Below, one piece after another: positions 1 to 5,511 of a stretch of 12,448 nt of DNA. The position numbers were made by a program, and so were the translations under genes. The stretch covers positions 1-12,448 of the forward strand of contig JAICQW010000039.1 in NCBI GenBank assembly GCA_025937665.1, read 5' to 3'. The stretch comes from Nitrososphaeraceae archaeon. Lineage in GTDB: Archaea > Thermoproteota > Nitrososphaeria > Nitrososphaerales > Nitrososphaeraceae. The number at the start of each line of letters is the position of its first letter. Positions within the stretch are counted from its first letter, which is position 1. Below the pieces are notes generated by a model that was given only the letters and a program-made list of their open reading frames with translations, did no database searches and was not told the origin of the DNA.

Positions 1-231
1 ATCACCAAGTAAAACCATAGAATCTACTTTGTTTGAAACGACAATATCCCGCAGCTCAGTCTCAATTTCTGTTGTGATGTGATACCAATCAAATGCGATG
101 TCATTATCTTGTGACCAGTATGTCCTGCCCACGTGCAAATCGCTTACTACCAATACTTTGGTTGATTTATTATCGATTATGACGTCAATCAATAAAGCTG
201 GTTTGTTTTCAACTATATTGATTTGACTCAT
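1..231 (-). CDS. Calcineurin-like metallophosphoesterase, N-terminal part (cut by window edge)
   Basis: Only the first 77 codons lie in the window; the frame runs open off the left edge. Residues 26-36 read KVLVVSDLHVG, the first metal-binding motif of the calcineurin-like phosphoesterase fold (Asp31 and His33), and the last visible residues, VLLGD, match the second motif (GD...). The family hydrolyses phosphoesters with a two-metal centre. Archaeal members of this kind are usually cytosolic and often of unknown substrate, so none is assigned. The start is ATG at 231. A TATA-like box (255-263) centred about 27 nt upstream fits a leaderless mRNA. The gene diverges from the THUMP gene. The fold is well supported; the specific role is unknown. 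Confidence 0.85.
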   Translation of the reverse strand, partial: MSQINIVENKPALLIDVIIDNKSTKVLVVSDLHVGRTYWSQDNDIAFDWYHITTEIETELRDIVVSNKVDSMVLLGD

Positions 232-254
232 AATCTTACGATATGATATTGTGC

Positions 255-263
255 ATATTAAAA
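255..263 (-). promoter_or_regulatory. TATA-like box for the metallophosphoesterase gene
   Basis: On the minus strand an AT-rich TTTAATAT-type element is centred about 27 nt upstream of the ATG at 231. That is the usual archaeal TATA-to-start-site distance, so transcription would begin at or beside the start codon. No Shine-Dalgarno sequence is seen, as expected for a leaderless message. Confidence 0.5.
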
Positions 264-393
264 ACATTGGATTCCTTTGATGAAAAGACTATATTTCCTA
301 AATCACTATTTGATAAAAGAAAGAATTCGAAATAGTTATTATCGAATAAATAGATACCATAAGAGTGAAGACTCGTAAGTTAGTGAACATATT

Positions 394-915
394 ATGAATT
401 TTAATTTGCTAGTAACAACGTTCAGAAATAGAGAAGATGATGCCTTTGATGAAATATTGCAACTTTTAGAGGTAATAGGTGATAAGGACCCATCGATTGA
501 GGTTTCGTCTGTTTCGGGGATCATTCTAGTCGATACCAGTCTTGATCCCTTTCAATTTGTGGAAGAATGTAAAGAAATGGTCAGAGAGGAGCCTTGGAAA
601 TTTAGATATGTTTTAAGAATCATACCACTTGAAATGAATTGTAAAGCAGAAGTAACCGAGATTCATGATATTGTCAATCAACTCTGTAGAAAAATTGATG
701 CGCAGGAGACGTATAGAGTACTGATAGAAAAAAGACATTCAAGATTGCATTCTAATGAAATCATTTCTACCGTTACAAGCAAATTGAAAATGAAAGTAAA
801 TTTGGATAATCCAAATTGGATAATCCTCATTCAAATAGTAAAAATGGTTGCCGGTATATCGATTCTTAGACCAAACCAAATATTTAGCTCGGTAAAAGAA
901 AAAATATCCTCATAG
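394..915 (+). CDS. THUMP-domain RNA-binding protein (Tan1/THUMPD1-like)
   Basis: The 173-residue protein opens with NLLVTTFRNREDDAFDE, typical of Tan1-like proteins, and carries a THUMP domain over roughly residues 60-165. The end of that domain shows the expected pattern: a conserved YRVLIEKRHSRLHS strand-helix, then KVNLDNPNWIILIQIV and AGISILRP. In the Tan1/THUMPD1 family the domain binds tRNA and delivers it to an acetyltransferase that makes N4-acetylcytidine; no catalytic domain is fused here, so an adaptor role is inferred. The start is ATG at 394 with no clear Shine-Dalgarno; an AATAAATAG element near 345-353 could be the TATA box. The gene stands alone, diverging from the metallophosphoesterase. 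The domain is well supported, the exact modification is not. Confidence 0.82.
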   Translation: MNFNLLVTTFRNREDDAFDEILQLLEVIGDKDPSIEVSSVSGIILVDTSLDPFQFVEECKEMVREEPWKFRYVLRIIPLEMNCKAEVTEIHDIVNQLCRKIDAQETYRVLIEKRHSRLHSNEIISTVTSKLKMKVNLDNPNWIILIQIVKMVAGISILRPNQIFSSVKEKISS

Positions 916-962
916 TATCAAATATTACAGAGCCAATACAAATAAAAAAAATTATTGATACT
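914..962 (+). terminator. Inverted repeat at the end of the THUMP gene, possible terminator
   Basis: AGTATCAA (914-921, overlapping the TAG stop) is the exact reverse complement of TTGATACT (955-962). The loop of 33 nt is A/T-rich with an A8 run. Archaeal termination mainly uses T-tracts, and none strong follows, so the repeat may be a processing or mRNA-stability hairpin, or chance. Confidence 0.3.
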
Positions 963-1093
963 TGAAAATGTATATGCACGAACATGTTTACTCCCCGGAT
1001 AGCTGAATCTTAGGAACAATTTGTTTTAGAATTTTGGTCTTCGCTGCCATTGAATATTTAGCTTTTGAACTTTTCTTGTTAAATTCAGATGTG

Positions 1094-1126
1094 TCGATTC
1101 ATAGTGATATATAATTAATGAATCGA
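1094..1126. repeat. 9-bp inverted repeat around a TATA-like core (possible operator/promoter)
   Basis: TCGATTCAT at 1094-1102 is mirrored exactly by ATGAATCGA at 1118-1126, with a 15-nt spacer containing TATATAATTA. A third copy of TCGATTCAT is at 1722-1730, just upstream of the decayed Lrp-type gene. A dyad enclosing a TATA core is a plausible repressor site. If the TATA works rightward, transcription would start near 1135-1140, just before the hairpin at 1151-1209. The symmetry is seen directly; the function is inferred. Confidence 0.4.
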
Positions 1127-1150
1127 TTAACAAATACTCTACGTCCAGAA

Positions 1151-1209
1151 ACTGGGGGGGTCAGTGCTCCTTTTTTCATCATCTGCTAGCACGAGTCCCT
1201 CCCGCCAGT
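1151..1209. other. GC-rich hairpin, candidate structured RNA
   Basis: ACTGG (1151-1155) pairs with CCAGT (1205-1209) and GGG (1156-1158) with CCC (1201-1203), leaving G1204 bulged; G1159-T1200 and G1160-C1199 can extend the stem. An inner stem pairs GTGCT (1164-1168) with AGCAC (1188-1192), around a 19-nt loop containing T6. The run of seven G's and the GC content contrast sharply with the AT-rich surroundings. It lies 15 nt past the end of the regulator pseudogene, so it could be that gene's 3' structure, or an independent RNA read rightward. No tRNA, 5S or SRP RNA features were found. On the minus strand a box C-like ATGATGA and a CTGA occur, but no second C'/D pair. Confidence 0.4.
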
Positions 1210-1224
1210 CACTCAAAATAACGA

Positions 1225-1714
1225 TCATATTTTGTCAATAATGGAAACCGGTATTGATATTTTGCTTCCCGCTACACTAACAATTTCGCTCCATACTACA
1301 TCCTTGACACTATCCATGCCTTTAATTTCCTCCAGAAGGTCAAACAATATTGCATTATCTTTTACAATTGTTTCTACTCTTAGGTCAATGGTATGCTCCC
1401 CTATACTTTTGCCGACGTAAGTGACATGATCAAAACCCATTAGTTTATTGGCAACTGCATTCACCATCCCGTTTCTTATCGAAATAAAAAAATCAATTCG
1501 CCTCTATCCAAATTTTTCAATATCCAGCACATATTGCACTTTCAAAAACTACCTTCTAATCGCTTGCGTCTTCGTCTAACTGTAGTAACAGGAATTCCTA
1601 ATTTTGTAGATATACTTTTAGTAGTCTTTTGACCATTAGAGCTAGCAAAATTTTTAGTATTTTTCTGTCAATTTGCGATATTCCTATATCAGGCTTATCT
1701 GACTTTGCACCCAT
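1225..1714 (-). pseudogene. Decayed Lrp/AsnC-type transcriptional regulator
   Basis: Joining three reading frames restores a regulator of about 163 residues. From ATG at 1714 the first frame gives ISQIDRKILKI, the start of an Lrp-type DNA-binding domain. After a frame change near 1645-1655 comes STKLGIPVTTVRRRRKRLE, the recognition helix region. A second frame change in an A/T run at 1543-1549 leads to LKVQYVLDIEKFG, then an in-frame TAG at 1504-1506, then RRIDFFISIRNG and an intact C-terminal effector-binding (RAM-like) domain containing VGKSIGEHTIDLRVE. Both shifts look like single-base losses from T runs, and the TAG could derive from TGG or TAT. An AT-rich promoter-like stretch lies near 1741-1757. 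The last 80 codons (1225-1467) could in principle be made alone from ATG 1467, but the upstream homology favours a dead gene. Sequencing error in homopolymers could explain the shifts but not the stop. Confidence 0.75.
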
Positions 1715-1845
1715 TTTTCCTTCGATTCATTTCGAGAATTAACTATATTTTATTTTAGAATTTTGAAAGATACAAGCTGGTTCAGATTGATAATTTAATA
1801 TTCAAAAAATAGTTGGTTTTGAGCTATTTGGACATAACTAGACCC

Positions 1846-2400
1846 TTATTGAGAAACTAGGACGGCCTTTTCGGTTAGAATTTTCAAAAATTCCGTTTTG
1901 CTATAATTGCCACGCCTAAACCCCATTTTATTGCACATGTAGCTAATCTTATCTGTTGTCGCATTCAATAAAGAGAGATTTTGTATGACAAACACTTTCC
2001 TCAAATATTTTATAGAATCTGCCATCAATCGCTTATTTTCAGAAAGTAAAACGAAACAACCTGAACAATTATTTTTTATGCCTCCGATGTCAATTGCCTT
2101 ATCAACCTGATTACTGCAAATTAGTCTCAATAAAACCTCCATTTCAAACCTCCTTGCGATATTCATTTTTCTACTATTTGATTCTAAAACTATCTGAATT
2201 ATCTCAAAAATGTGGTCTATTCCAAATACAAATTTTGGGTTAATACCTTGAATCATAATATCTGGAAACATCTTTCTAAATGATTCTATAGTGTTTCTTA
2301 TATCAGTAACATGTAAGGTATCGGTGCTGGTTATTGCCACATAAACTGAATCTATTTTATATAGTGGAACGCTACTAATTGTAATGATTTTTTCTTTCAT
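1846..2400 (-). CDS. cgi121: KEOPS complex subunit Cgi121-like protein
   Basis: The protein has 184 residues, close to the usual Cgi121/TPRKB length. Residues 57-110 show the family core: FVFGIDHIFEIIQIVLES, then NIARRFEMEVLLRLICSN and QVDKAIDIGGIK, which match the archaeal pattern of an active-region histidine, an E-hL-hhxxS/C helix, and Q-hxxAhxxhGhK. Cgi121 recruits tRNA to the KEOPS complex, which makes N6-threonylcarbamoyladenosine at position 37 of ANN-decoding tRNAs in the cytosol; the catalytic Kae1 subunit is not in this window. The start is ATG at 2400, 28 nt behind the ubiquitin-like gene, so it is probably the last gene of the S17e cluster. The N-terminal 50 and C-terminal 45 residues are divergent. 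The alternative is a distant member of the fold with another role. Confidence 0.75.
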   Translation of the reverse strand: MKEKIITISSVPLYKIDSVYVAITSTDTLHVTDIRNTIESFRKMFPDIMIQGINPKFVFGIDHIFEIIQIVLESNSRKMNIARRFEMEVLLRLICSNQVDKAIDIGGIKNNCSGCFVLLSENKRLMADSIKYLRKVFVIQNLSLLNATTDKISYMCNKMGFRRGNYSKTEFLKILTEKAVLVSQ

Positions 2401-2428
2401 TCCATTTTCAGATATTTTATTGATGCCC

Positions 2429-2680
2429 CTAACCGCCGTGAACTAGGTTTGCAATAGTTACGATATCGCCAGATTTAATTTTTTTACCATTCCTGGATAT
2501 TGATAAATCTACACCATTAATCAAAATTAGGAGATTTTCTGTATCAATATGTTTAGAATTAGACATGTTCCGATATAGTATAGAATAGATATTTGATAGC
2601 ACAATCTCCTTTTCATGAACAATAATACTCTCTTTTCCACAATACTTCTTTATAGAACCCAGTAGCTTTAATGTTATCAA
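2429..2680 (-). CDS. MoaD/ThiS-family ubiquitin-like protein ending in Gly-Gly
   Basis: This 83-residue protein has the beta-grasp pattern of MoaD/ThiS proteins: MITLKLLGSIKKYCG at the start, LLILINGVDLS at residues 50-60, GDIVTIANLVHGG at the end. The C-terminal Gly-Gly is what an E1-like enzyme adenylates, so the protein can act as a sulfur carrier (molybdopterin, thiamine or tRNA thiolation) or as a protein modifier (SAMP type). The sequence does not decide between these. The start must be TTG at 2680: the same frame has a stop (the S17e TAA) seven codons upstream, and the next Met is at residue 39. It lies between S17e and the Cgi121-like gene, suggesting co-transcription and perhaps a link to tRNA modification. 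Confidence 0.8.
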   Translation of the reverse strand: MITLKLLGSIKKYCGKESIIVHEKEIVLSNIYSILYRNMSNSKHIDTENLLILINGVDLSISRNGKKIKSGDIVTIANLVHGG

Positions 2681-2701
2681 TTTCTCGCCAAAAAATTTAT
2701 T

Positions 2702-2917
2702 TTACTCTTCATCGACGTCTTGTTCAATTTTCTTATTTTGTTCTTTTGTTTGTTTATTGATATATGAGGCAATATATCCGGCTATCTGGTTACGTAGTTC
2801 TTTTGACCTGACCTTTGCAATATCATCGATTGTTTTTTTATTTTGTTGAAAATCAATATTAAATTTATCTGGATATCGATTTAAGAGCTCCGTTGAAAGT
2901 CTTTTAACTCTATTCAA
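2702..2917 (-). CDS. rps17e: Small ribosomal subunit protein S17e
   Basis: The 71 residues match archaeal/eukaryotic S17e: RLSTELLNRYPDKFNIDF, then a helix with VRSKELRNQIAGYIASYI, followed by a short charged tail ending DVDEE. This family is absent from bacteria and sits on the small-subunit head. The chosen start is TTG at 2917, giving MNRVKRLS. It is supported by a strong TATA box (2941-2949) centred 28 nt upstream, which predicts a leaderless transcript. An ATG at 2934 would begin MSRVR, like the usual S17e N-terminus, but its frame stops after six codons; see findings. The ubiquitin-like gene begins 21 nt downstream. Confidence 0.92.
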   Translation of the reverse strand: MNRVKRLSTELLNRYPDKFNIDFQQNKKTIDDIAKVRSKELRNQIAGYIASYINKQTKEQNKKIEQDVDEE

Positions 2918-2940
2918 TATCTGACTCTACTCATATAGGC

Positions 2941-2949
2941 TATTTTATA
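2941..2949 (-). promoter_or_regulatory. TATA box for rps17e (internal cluster promoter)
   Basis: The minus strand reads TATAAAATA, preceded by a purine-rich GGGAAGG that fits a TFB-recognition element. Its centre is 28 nt from the TTG at 2917, so the transcript should start at or next to that codon. It lets S17e and the genes behind it be transcribed separately from the tatD-like gene. Confidence 0.7.
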
Positions 2950-2980
2950 CCTTCCCTATTAAAGAAACCAAATTCCTTCT

Positions 2981-3772
2981 CTAATCAAAGAATAAAATGG
3001 AATTCTCTTCAAGTTTGTCTGCTGTATCTTTAGGGGACATGCAAAAAATATCTGACATGCTTCTTATTACACTCATTAATGTTGATGTTGGAAGTGTAAT
3101 AATATTTTTGAAACATGAGGGATATCTTACTGGTCCGTCGGTTTCAATTAATATTTTTCCTACATCTGTCAACTTTAGTAGTGCTTGCTTTTTCTTTGAA
3201 TAAACTAGCGAAGGCCCGTAGGAAACATGCAACCCCATCCCAAGAGATCTTTCTAGTTGTTGTGGAGAACCATCAAACCAATGAAGACATACTTTTTTCA
3301 GATTATATGTGGATAAAAGATTTAGAACTTTATCAAGTGACTGCCTAGAATGTATTGAAACTGGCCTATCATACGTTTCTGCAAGGGTTAACATCTTGTT
3401 GAAAACTAGGTCTTGCAAGATATCGGTATTTCTAGCCTTATCGTAATAAATCGGATCAAGACCAATTTCACCGATCCCATCAATACTATTGATGTTGGAA
3501 GCTACCATCTCTTCAAACAGTGAGATGTCTTCATTTGCATGTTGCGGATGTATTCCCACAAAATTATATACAGTTTTATTAACATCTTTGTCCCCAAAAA
3601 GTCTTAGTGCCTTTGAGGAAGTGGCAGAGTCGACTGTTACTGAACATACCTTTATTCGCATTCCTTTTAAAGTTGCAAGAATTGACGGCAAATAACTGTC
3701 ATACTCAGCATCAGTAAGGTGAATGTGAGAATCATATAAGACGGGATTCAATTTCGAAGAATACTCTCTCAA
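2981..3772 (-). CDS. TatD-family metal-dependent hydrolase (putative DNase)
   Basis: The 263-residue length is normal for TatD proteins. The amidohydrolase-type metal ligands are all visible: SHIHL (His16, His18), GIGEIGLD (Glu102), SIHSR (His141), CLHWFDG (His164) and ETDGP (Asp212). GIHPQHA near residue 75 is also characteristic. TatD enzymes cleave phosphodiester bonds in DNA, some acting as 3'-5' exonucleases in repair or DNA turnover; archaeal substrates are poorly known, so DNase activity is a family inference. The start is TTG at 3772: the next Met is residue 38, beyond the HxH motif, and the upstream in-frame codon is the winged-helix gene's TAG. Only 15 nt separate the two genes, so they are probably co-transcribed. 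Confidence 0.88.
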   Translation of the reverse strand: MREYSSKLNPVLYDSHIHLTDAEYDSYLPSILATLKGMRIKVCSVTVDSATSSKALRLFGDKDVNKTVYNFVGIHPQHANEDISLFEEMVASNINSIDGIGEIGLDPIYYDKARNTDILQDLVFNKMLTLAETYDRPVSIHSRQSLDKVLNLLSTYNLKKVCLHWFDGSPQQLERSLGMGLHVSYGPSLVYSKKKQALLKLTDVGKILIETDGPVRYPSCFKNIITLPTSTLMSVIRSMSDIFCMSPKDTADKLEENSILFFD

Positions 3773-3787
3773 ACAGCAATGAAGAAT

Positions 3788-4000
3788 CTAGGACGTAACG
3801 AGTTCTATTCTTCTTTTGTCCTTTGTTAACCAGCTTACTCTCACCAATCCAAAAATTTCCAAATCAAGTAACGTTTTGTTCAAATCAGCCACGGTTATTT
3901 GTACTCCGTCTTTTTCCAAATTGTTTAGGAGTTCATTATCCGACAAGTTGCCCACTTCCTTAATTTTTTCTAATACAATATTTCTTATCGGATATTTCAA
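3788..4000 (-). CDS. Small winged-helix DNA-binding protein
   Basis: This 70-residue protein is a single predicted winged helix: helix 1 at about 5-16 (RNIVLEKIKEVG), helix 2 at 20-30 (SDNELLNNLEK), a recognition helix at 36-50 (TVADLNKTLLDLEIFGLV), then a beta wing ending in KDKRRIELV. Its target is unknown; it may regulate the cluster it heads or be a general chromatin-type factor. The start is TTG at 4000, the only sensible start because a TGA lies two codons upstream. A Shine-Dalgarno GGTGAT (4006-4011) sits 5 nt before it, so this message has a leader. It is the first gene of the cluster with the tatD-like gene and S17e. Confidence 0.7.
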   Translation of the reverse strand: MKYPIRNIVLEKIKEVGNLSDNELLNNLEKDGVQITVADLNKTLLDLEIFGLVRVSWLTKDKRRIELVTS

Positions 4001-4005
4001 ATGTC

Positions 4006-4011
4006 ATCACC
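4006..4011 (-). promoter_or_regulatory. Ribosome binding site GGTGAT
   Basis: GGTGAT is complementary to the archaeal 16S 3' end (AUCACC) and lies 5 nt before the TTG at 4000, which supports that start. It is the only clear Shine-Dalgarno sequence noted among the start sites here. Confidence 0.6.
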
Positions 4012-4050
4012 AATTTCAGAATGTATGAATTTAATTATTTGATTTAATTA

Positions 4051-4061
4051 CATATTATAAA
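4051..4061 (-). promoter_or_regulatory. TATA box for the winged-helix/tatD-like transcript
   Basis: The minus strand reads TTTATAATATG. A start site 26-27 nt downstream would be near 4031, giving a leader of about 30 nt that includes the GGTGAT ribosome binding site. Confidence 0.55.
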
Positions 4062-4332
4062 TACTCTTCTAACATCACGGTTCCGCATTATTCGTGATAA
4101 TTAATATGATACCGACAAGTGGGATTATATTGTAGTCAAGATTTCATCAGGATTTTTTAGATAATCGAATCGCAAATTCTTTCAGCCATCGTAACGAAAA
4201 GTTAAGCGAGCATTCCCGTTAACTAAAGTAGGACGCTATTTGTTGGCGAATTCTAAGTTCCATGGGCCTAAGTAGAGATATGAGGAACAATAATGAAAAA
4301 ATAATCATCTGAGGATACCATTGGCGTTTGAT

Positions 4333-4635
4333 TTAATTGTCTAACGACTTTAAAGTAAACACAAATCTAGATCCCTCAAATTCTGTTACCCCTTGTCTCT
4401 CCCAGTTCACTTCGTAACTATGAGTGACCTGTTTGCCTATTATCCTGATTTTTCTAGGAAGTTTAGAAAAAAGACTTTCTACTTTTTCTAGATTTTTTGT
4501 CATCAAGACTGATCTTCGCCTCTTCATTAGATATTTGACTGCTACGTTCCTGTGGAGGTGTCCTAACTCCTGAATTTTTTCAGTTCCATTATCTATAATG
4601 AATTCACGCTTTGTCAATGCAAATATTACATCCAA
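4333..4635 (-). CDS. Small basic protein of unknown function
   Basis: I do not recognise this 100-residue protein. It is rich in Lys and Arg, with a basic stretch KYLMKRRRSVLMTKN at about 34-48 and KLPRKIRIIGKQ at about 58-69, and it ends in alternating residues (GSRFVFTLKSL) that suggest a beta strand. There is no signal peptide or membrane segment; nucleic-acid binding is possible but only from charge. The annotated start is TTG at 4635; the next Met is residue 37, so a TTG is likely if the gene is real. A GATAAATTTAA element at 4681-4691 could be its TATA box, giving a leader of roughly 25 nt. It is monocistronic and diverges from the ACT-like gene. Confidence 0.6.
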   Translation of the reverse strand: MDVIFALTKREFIIDNGTEKIQELGHLHRNVAVKYLMKRRRSVLMTKNLEKVESLFSKLPRKIRIIGKQVTHSYEVNWERQGVTEFEGSRFVFTLKSLDN

Positions 4636-4769
4636 TTTAGTTAAAAAAAGTCGTTGTCAATTCTATTAGAACAAGTTAGGTTAAATTTATCATACGTTAT
4701 ACCATAGTAAAAATCTAACATCTTGTAAATTTTAGTACATATAGTAGCTTTCTAGATATACAAGAAAGA

Positions 4770-4777
4770 TTTATTAC
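4770..4777 (+). promoter_or_regulatory. TATA-like box for the ACT-like protein gene
   Basis: TTTATTAC is centred about 26 nt before the ATG at 4800, which predicts a leaderless transcript. A second AT-rich match, TATATAAAT (4789-4797), is too close to the start codon to serve it. Confidence 0.45.
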
Positions 4778-4799
4778 TTTTATAGGGTATATAAATAAT

Positions 4800-5456
4800 A
4801 TGTATTCTCAAGCATTTTCTGTACCACATGCTGTGAGACAGGTTATTGGCTCTAATACGTTATTTTTTCAGGCTCTAAGCACAGGTATAGCAAACTATAC
4901 AGCATTGGCACAAAAAATCAAACCTGAGGTAGAGAAGCTGACAAAATCTGAAGTAAATATTAATACGCTTGTAGTAGCGATAAAAAGATTCGCAGATTCT
5001 CTAGAGGATAATAATTATGAAGTTCATCCAATTCTTGATGGAGTCAGGATGACTCTAACAGGAAGCATCATAGATATTGATTTCCAAGAAAGTGATGATA
5101 CCTATCAAGTCCTAGATGAAATATTTGAATTAGGCGGGGGATACAATATGTTCAGGACGAACAAGCAATTCCGGATCTTTGCCGAAGACATAGATGAGAT
5201 TCGGAGCATGTTCAAATCATCTCCAAAAGGTGTTCCGGGCGAAATTAAGGATGGACTCTCAAAAATTACAATTACAGTTCAGTCGAAGGAAAATACTTAT
5301 GAAGTTTTGTCAATGGTTCTCTCCATATTACACAACAATCGTATTCCTTTGTATAATGCCTTTTTTACTCAAAATGAAATAGTTTTGATTCTGGGTATGG
5401 ATGACGCTGCCAAGGCGTACGAGGTCGTCAGAGAAAAACTATACAGCCATGATTGA
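4800..5456 (+). CDS. Conserved-type archaeal protein with ACT-like C-terminal domain
   Basis: This 218-residue soluble protein seems to have three parts. Residues 5-66 are helical (VRQVIGSNTLFFQALSTG, ALAQKIKPEVEKL). Residues 84-140 and 154-216 each read as a beta-alpha-beta unit; the second, beginning KITITVQSKENTYEVLSMV and followed by a strand IVLILGMDDAAKAYEVV, resembles the paired ACT domains of aspartate-kinase regulatory regions. ACT folds bind small ligands such as amino acids, so a ligand-sensing role is possible, but no catalytic domain is present and no ligand can be named. The start is ATG at 4800. It converges on the CDC48 gene with 55 nt between stops. The fold assignment is an inference from pattern. 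Confidence 0.65.
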   Translation: MYSQAFSVPHAVRQVIGSNTLFFQALSTGIANYTALAQKIKPEVEKLTKSEVNINTLVVAIKRFADSLEDNNYEVHPILDGVRMTLTGSIIDIDFQESDDTYQVLDEIFELGGGYNMFRTNKQFRIFAEDIDEIRSMFKSSPKGVPGEIKDGLSKITITVQSKENTYEVLSMVLSILHNNRIPLYNAFFTQNEIVLILGMDDAAKAYEVVREKLYSHD

Positions 5457-5476
5457 TAATATCTTTTATCGTTAGT

Positions 5477-5502
5477 CTAATTCTAAAAAAATGAAAAATT
5501 AG
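5477..5502 (-). terminator. T-rich hairpin terminator behind the CDC48 gene
   Basis: In the 55-nt gap between convergent genes, CTAATT (5477-5482) mirrors AATTAG (5497-5502). On the minus strand the transcript passes T5 and T7 tracts within 20 nt, the kind of U-rich stretch that ends archaeal transcripts. It would serve CDC48; the plus direction shows only A runs and a weak TTTT. Confidence 0.5.
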
Positions 5503-5511
5503 TAACGGGTA

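Larger units (their letters stand above)
916..1224. other. Gene-free stretch between the THUMP gene and the regulator pseudogene
   Basis: No intact gene is visible in these 309 bases. The stretch holds, left to right, the 3' arm of a hairpin at the THUMP gene end, a broken minus-strand reading frame (988-1182), a 9-bp inverted repeat around a TATA-like core (1094-1126), and a GC-rich hairpin (1151-1209). Some of it could be decayed coding sequence, because it adjoins a clear pseudogene. Confidence 0.6.
4001..4332. other. Non-coding stretch upstream of the winged-helix gene
   Basis: No plausible gene was found on either strand in these 332 bases; short frames are interrupted often. The right-hand end of the preceding cluster contributes its ribosome binding site and TATA box. 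A small hairpin can form from AGTTAA (4200-4205) and TTAACT (4219-4224) with a 13-nt loop. A TGATGA occurs on the minus strand near 4147, but without matching D boxes, so no guide RNA is called. Confidence 0.5.

Noticed and set aside
1151..1209. C/D box guide RNA on the minus strand (ATGATGA and CTGA)
   Set aside because: The C-like and D-like boxes are 11 nt apart, but no C' box or second D box follows, and the terminal stem does not bring them together. The hairpin is kept as an unclassified structure.
2680..3788. Readthrough fusions: winged-helix gene and TatD-like gene share a frame around one TAG; S17e and the ubiquitin-like gene share a frame around one TAA
   Set aside because: Each downstream gene has its own start 15-21 nt later and a complete domain, and nothing suggests a recoded stop. 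Sharing a frame has a one-in-three chance.
4001..4332. tRNA, 5S, SRP or C/D guide RNA in the gene-free stretch
   Set aside because: No T-arm GTTC-type loop, acceptor-stem pairing, or paired C and D boxes; the few short stems are AT-rich and weak.
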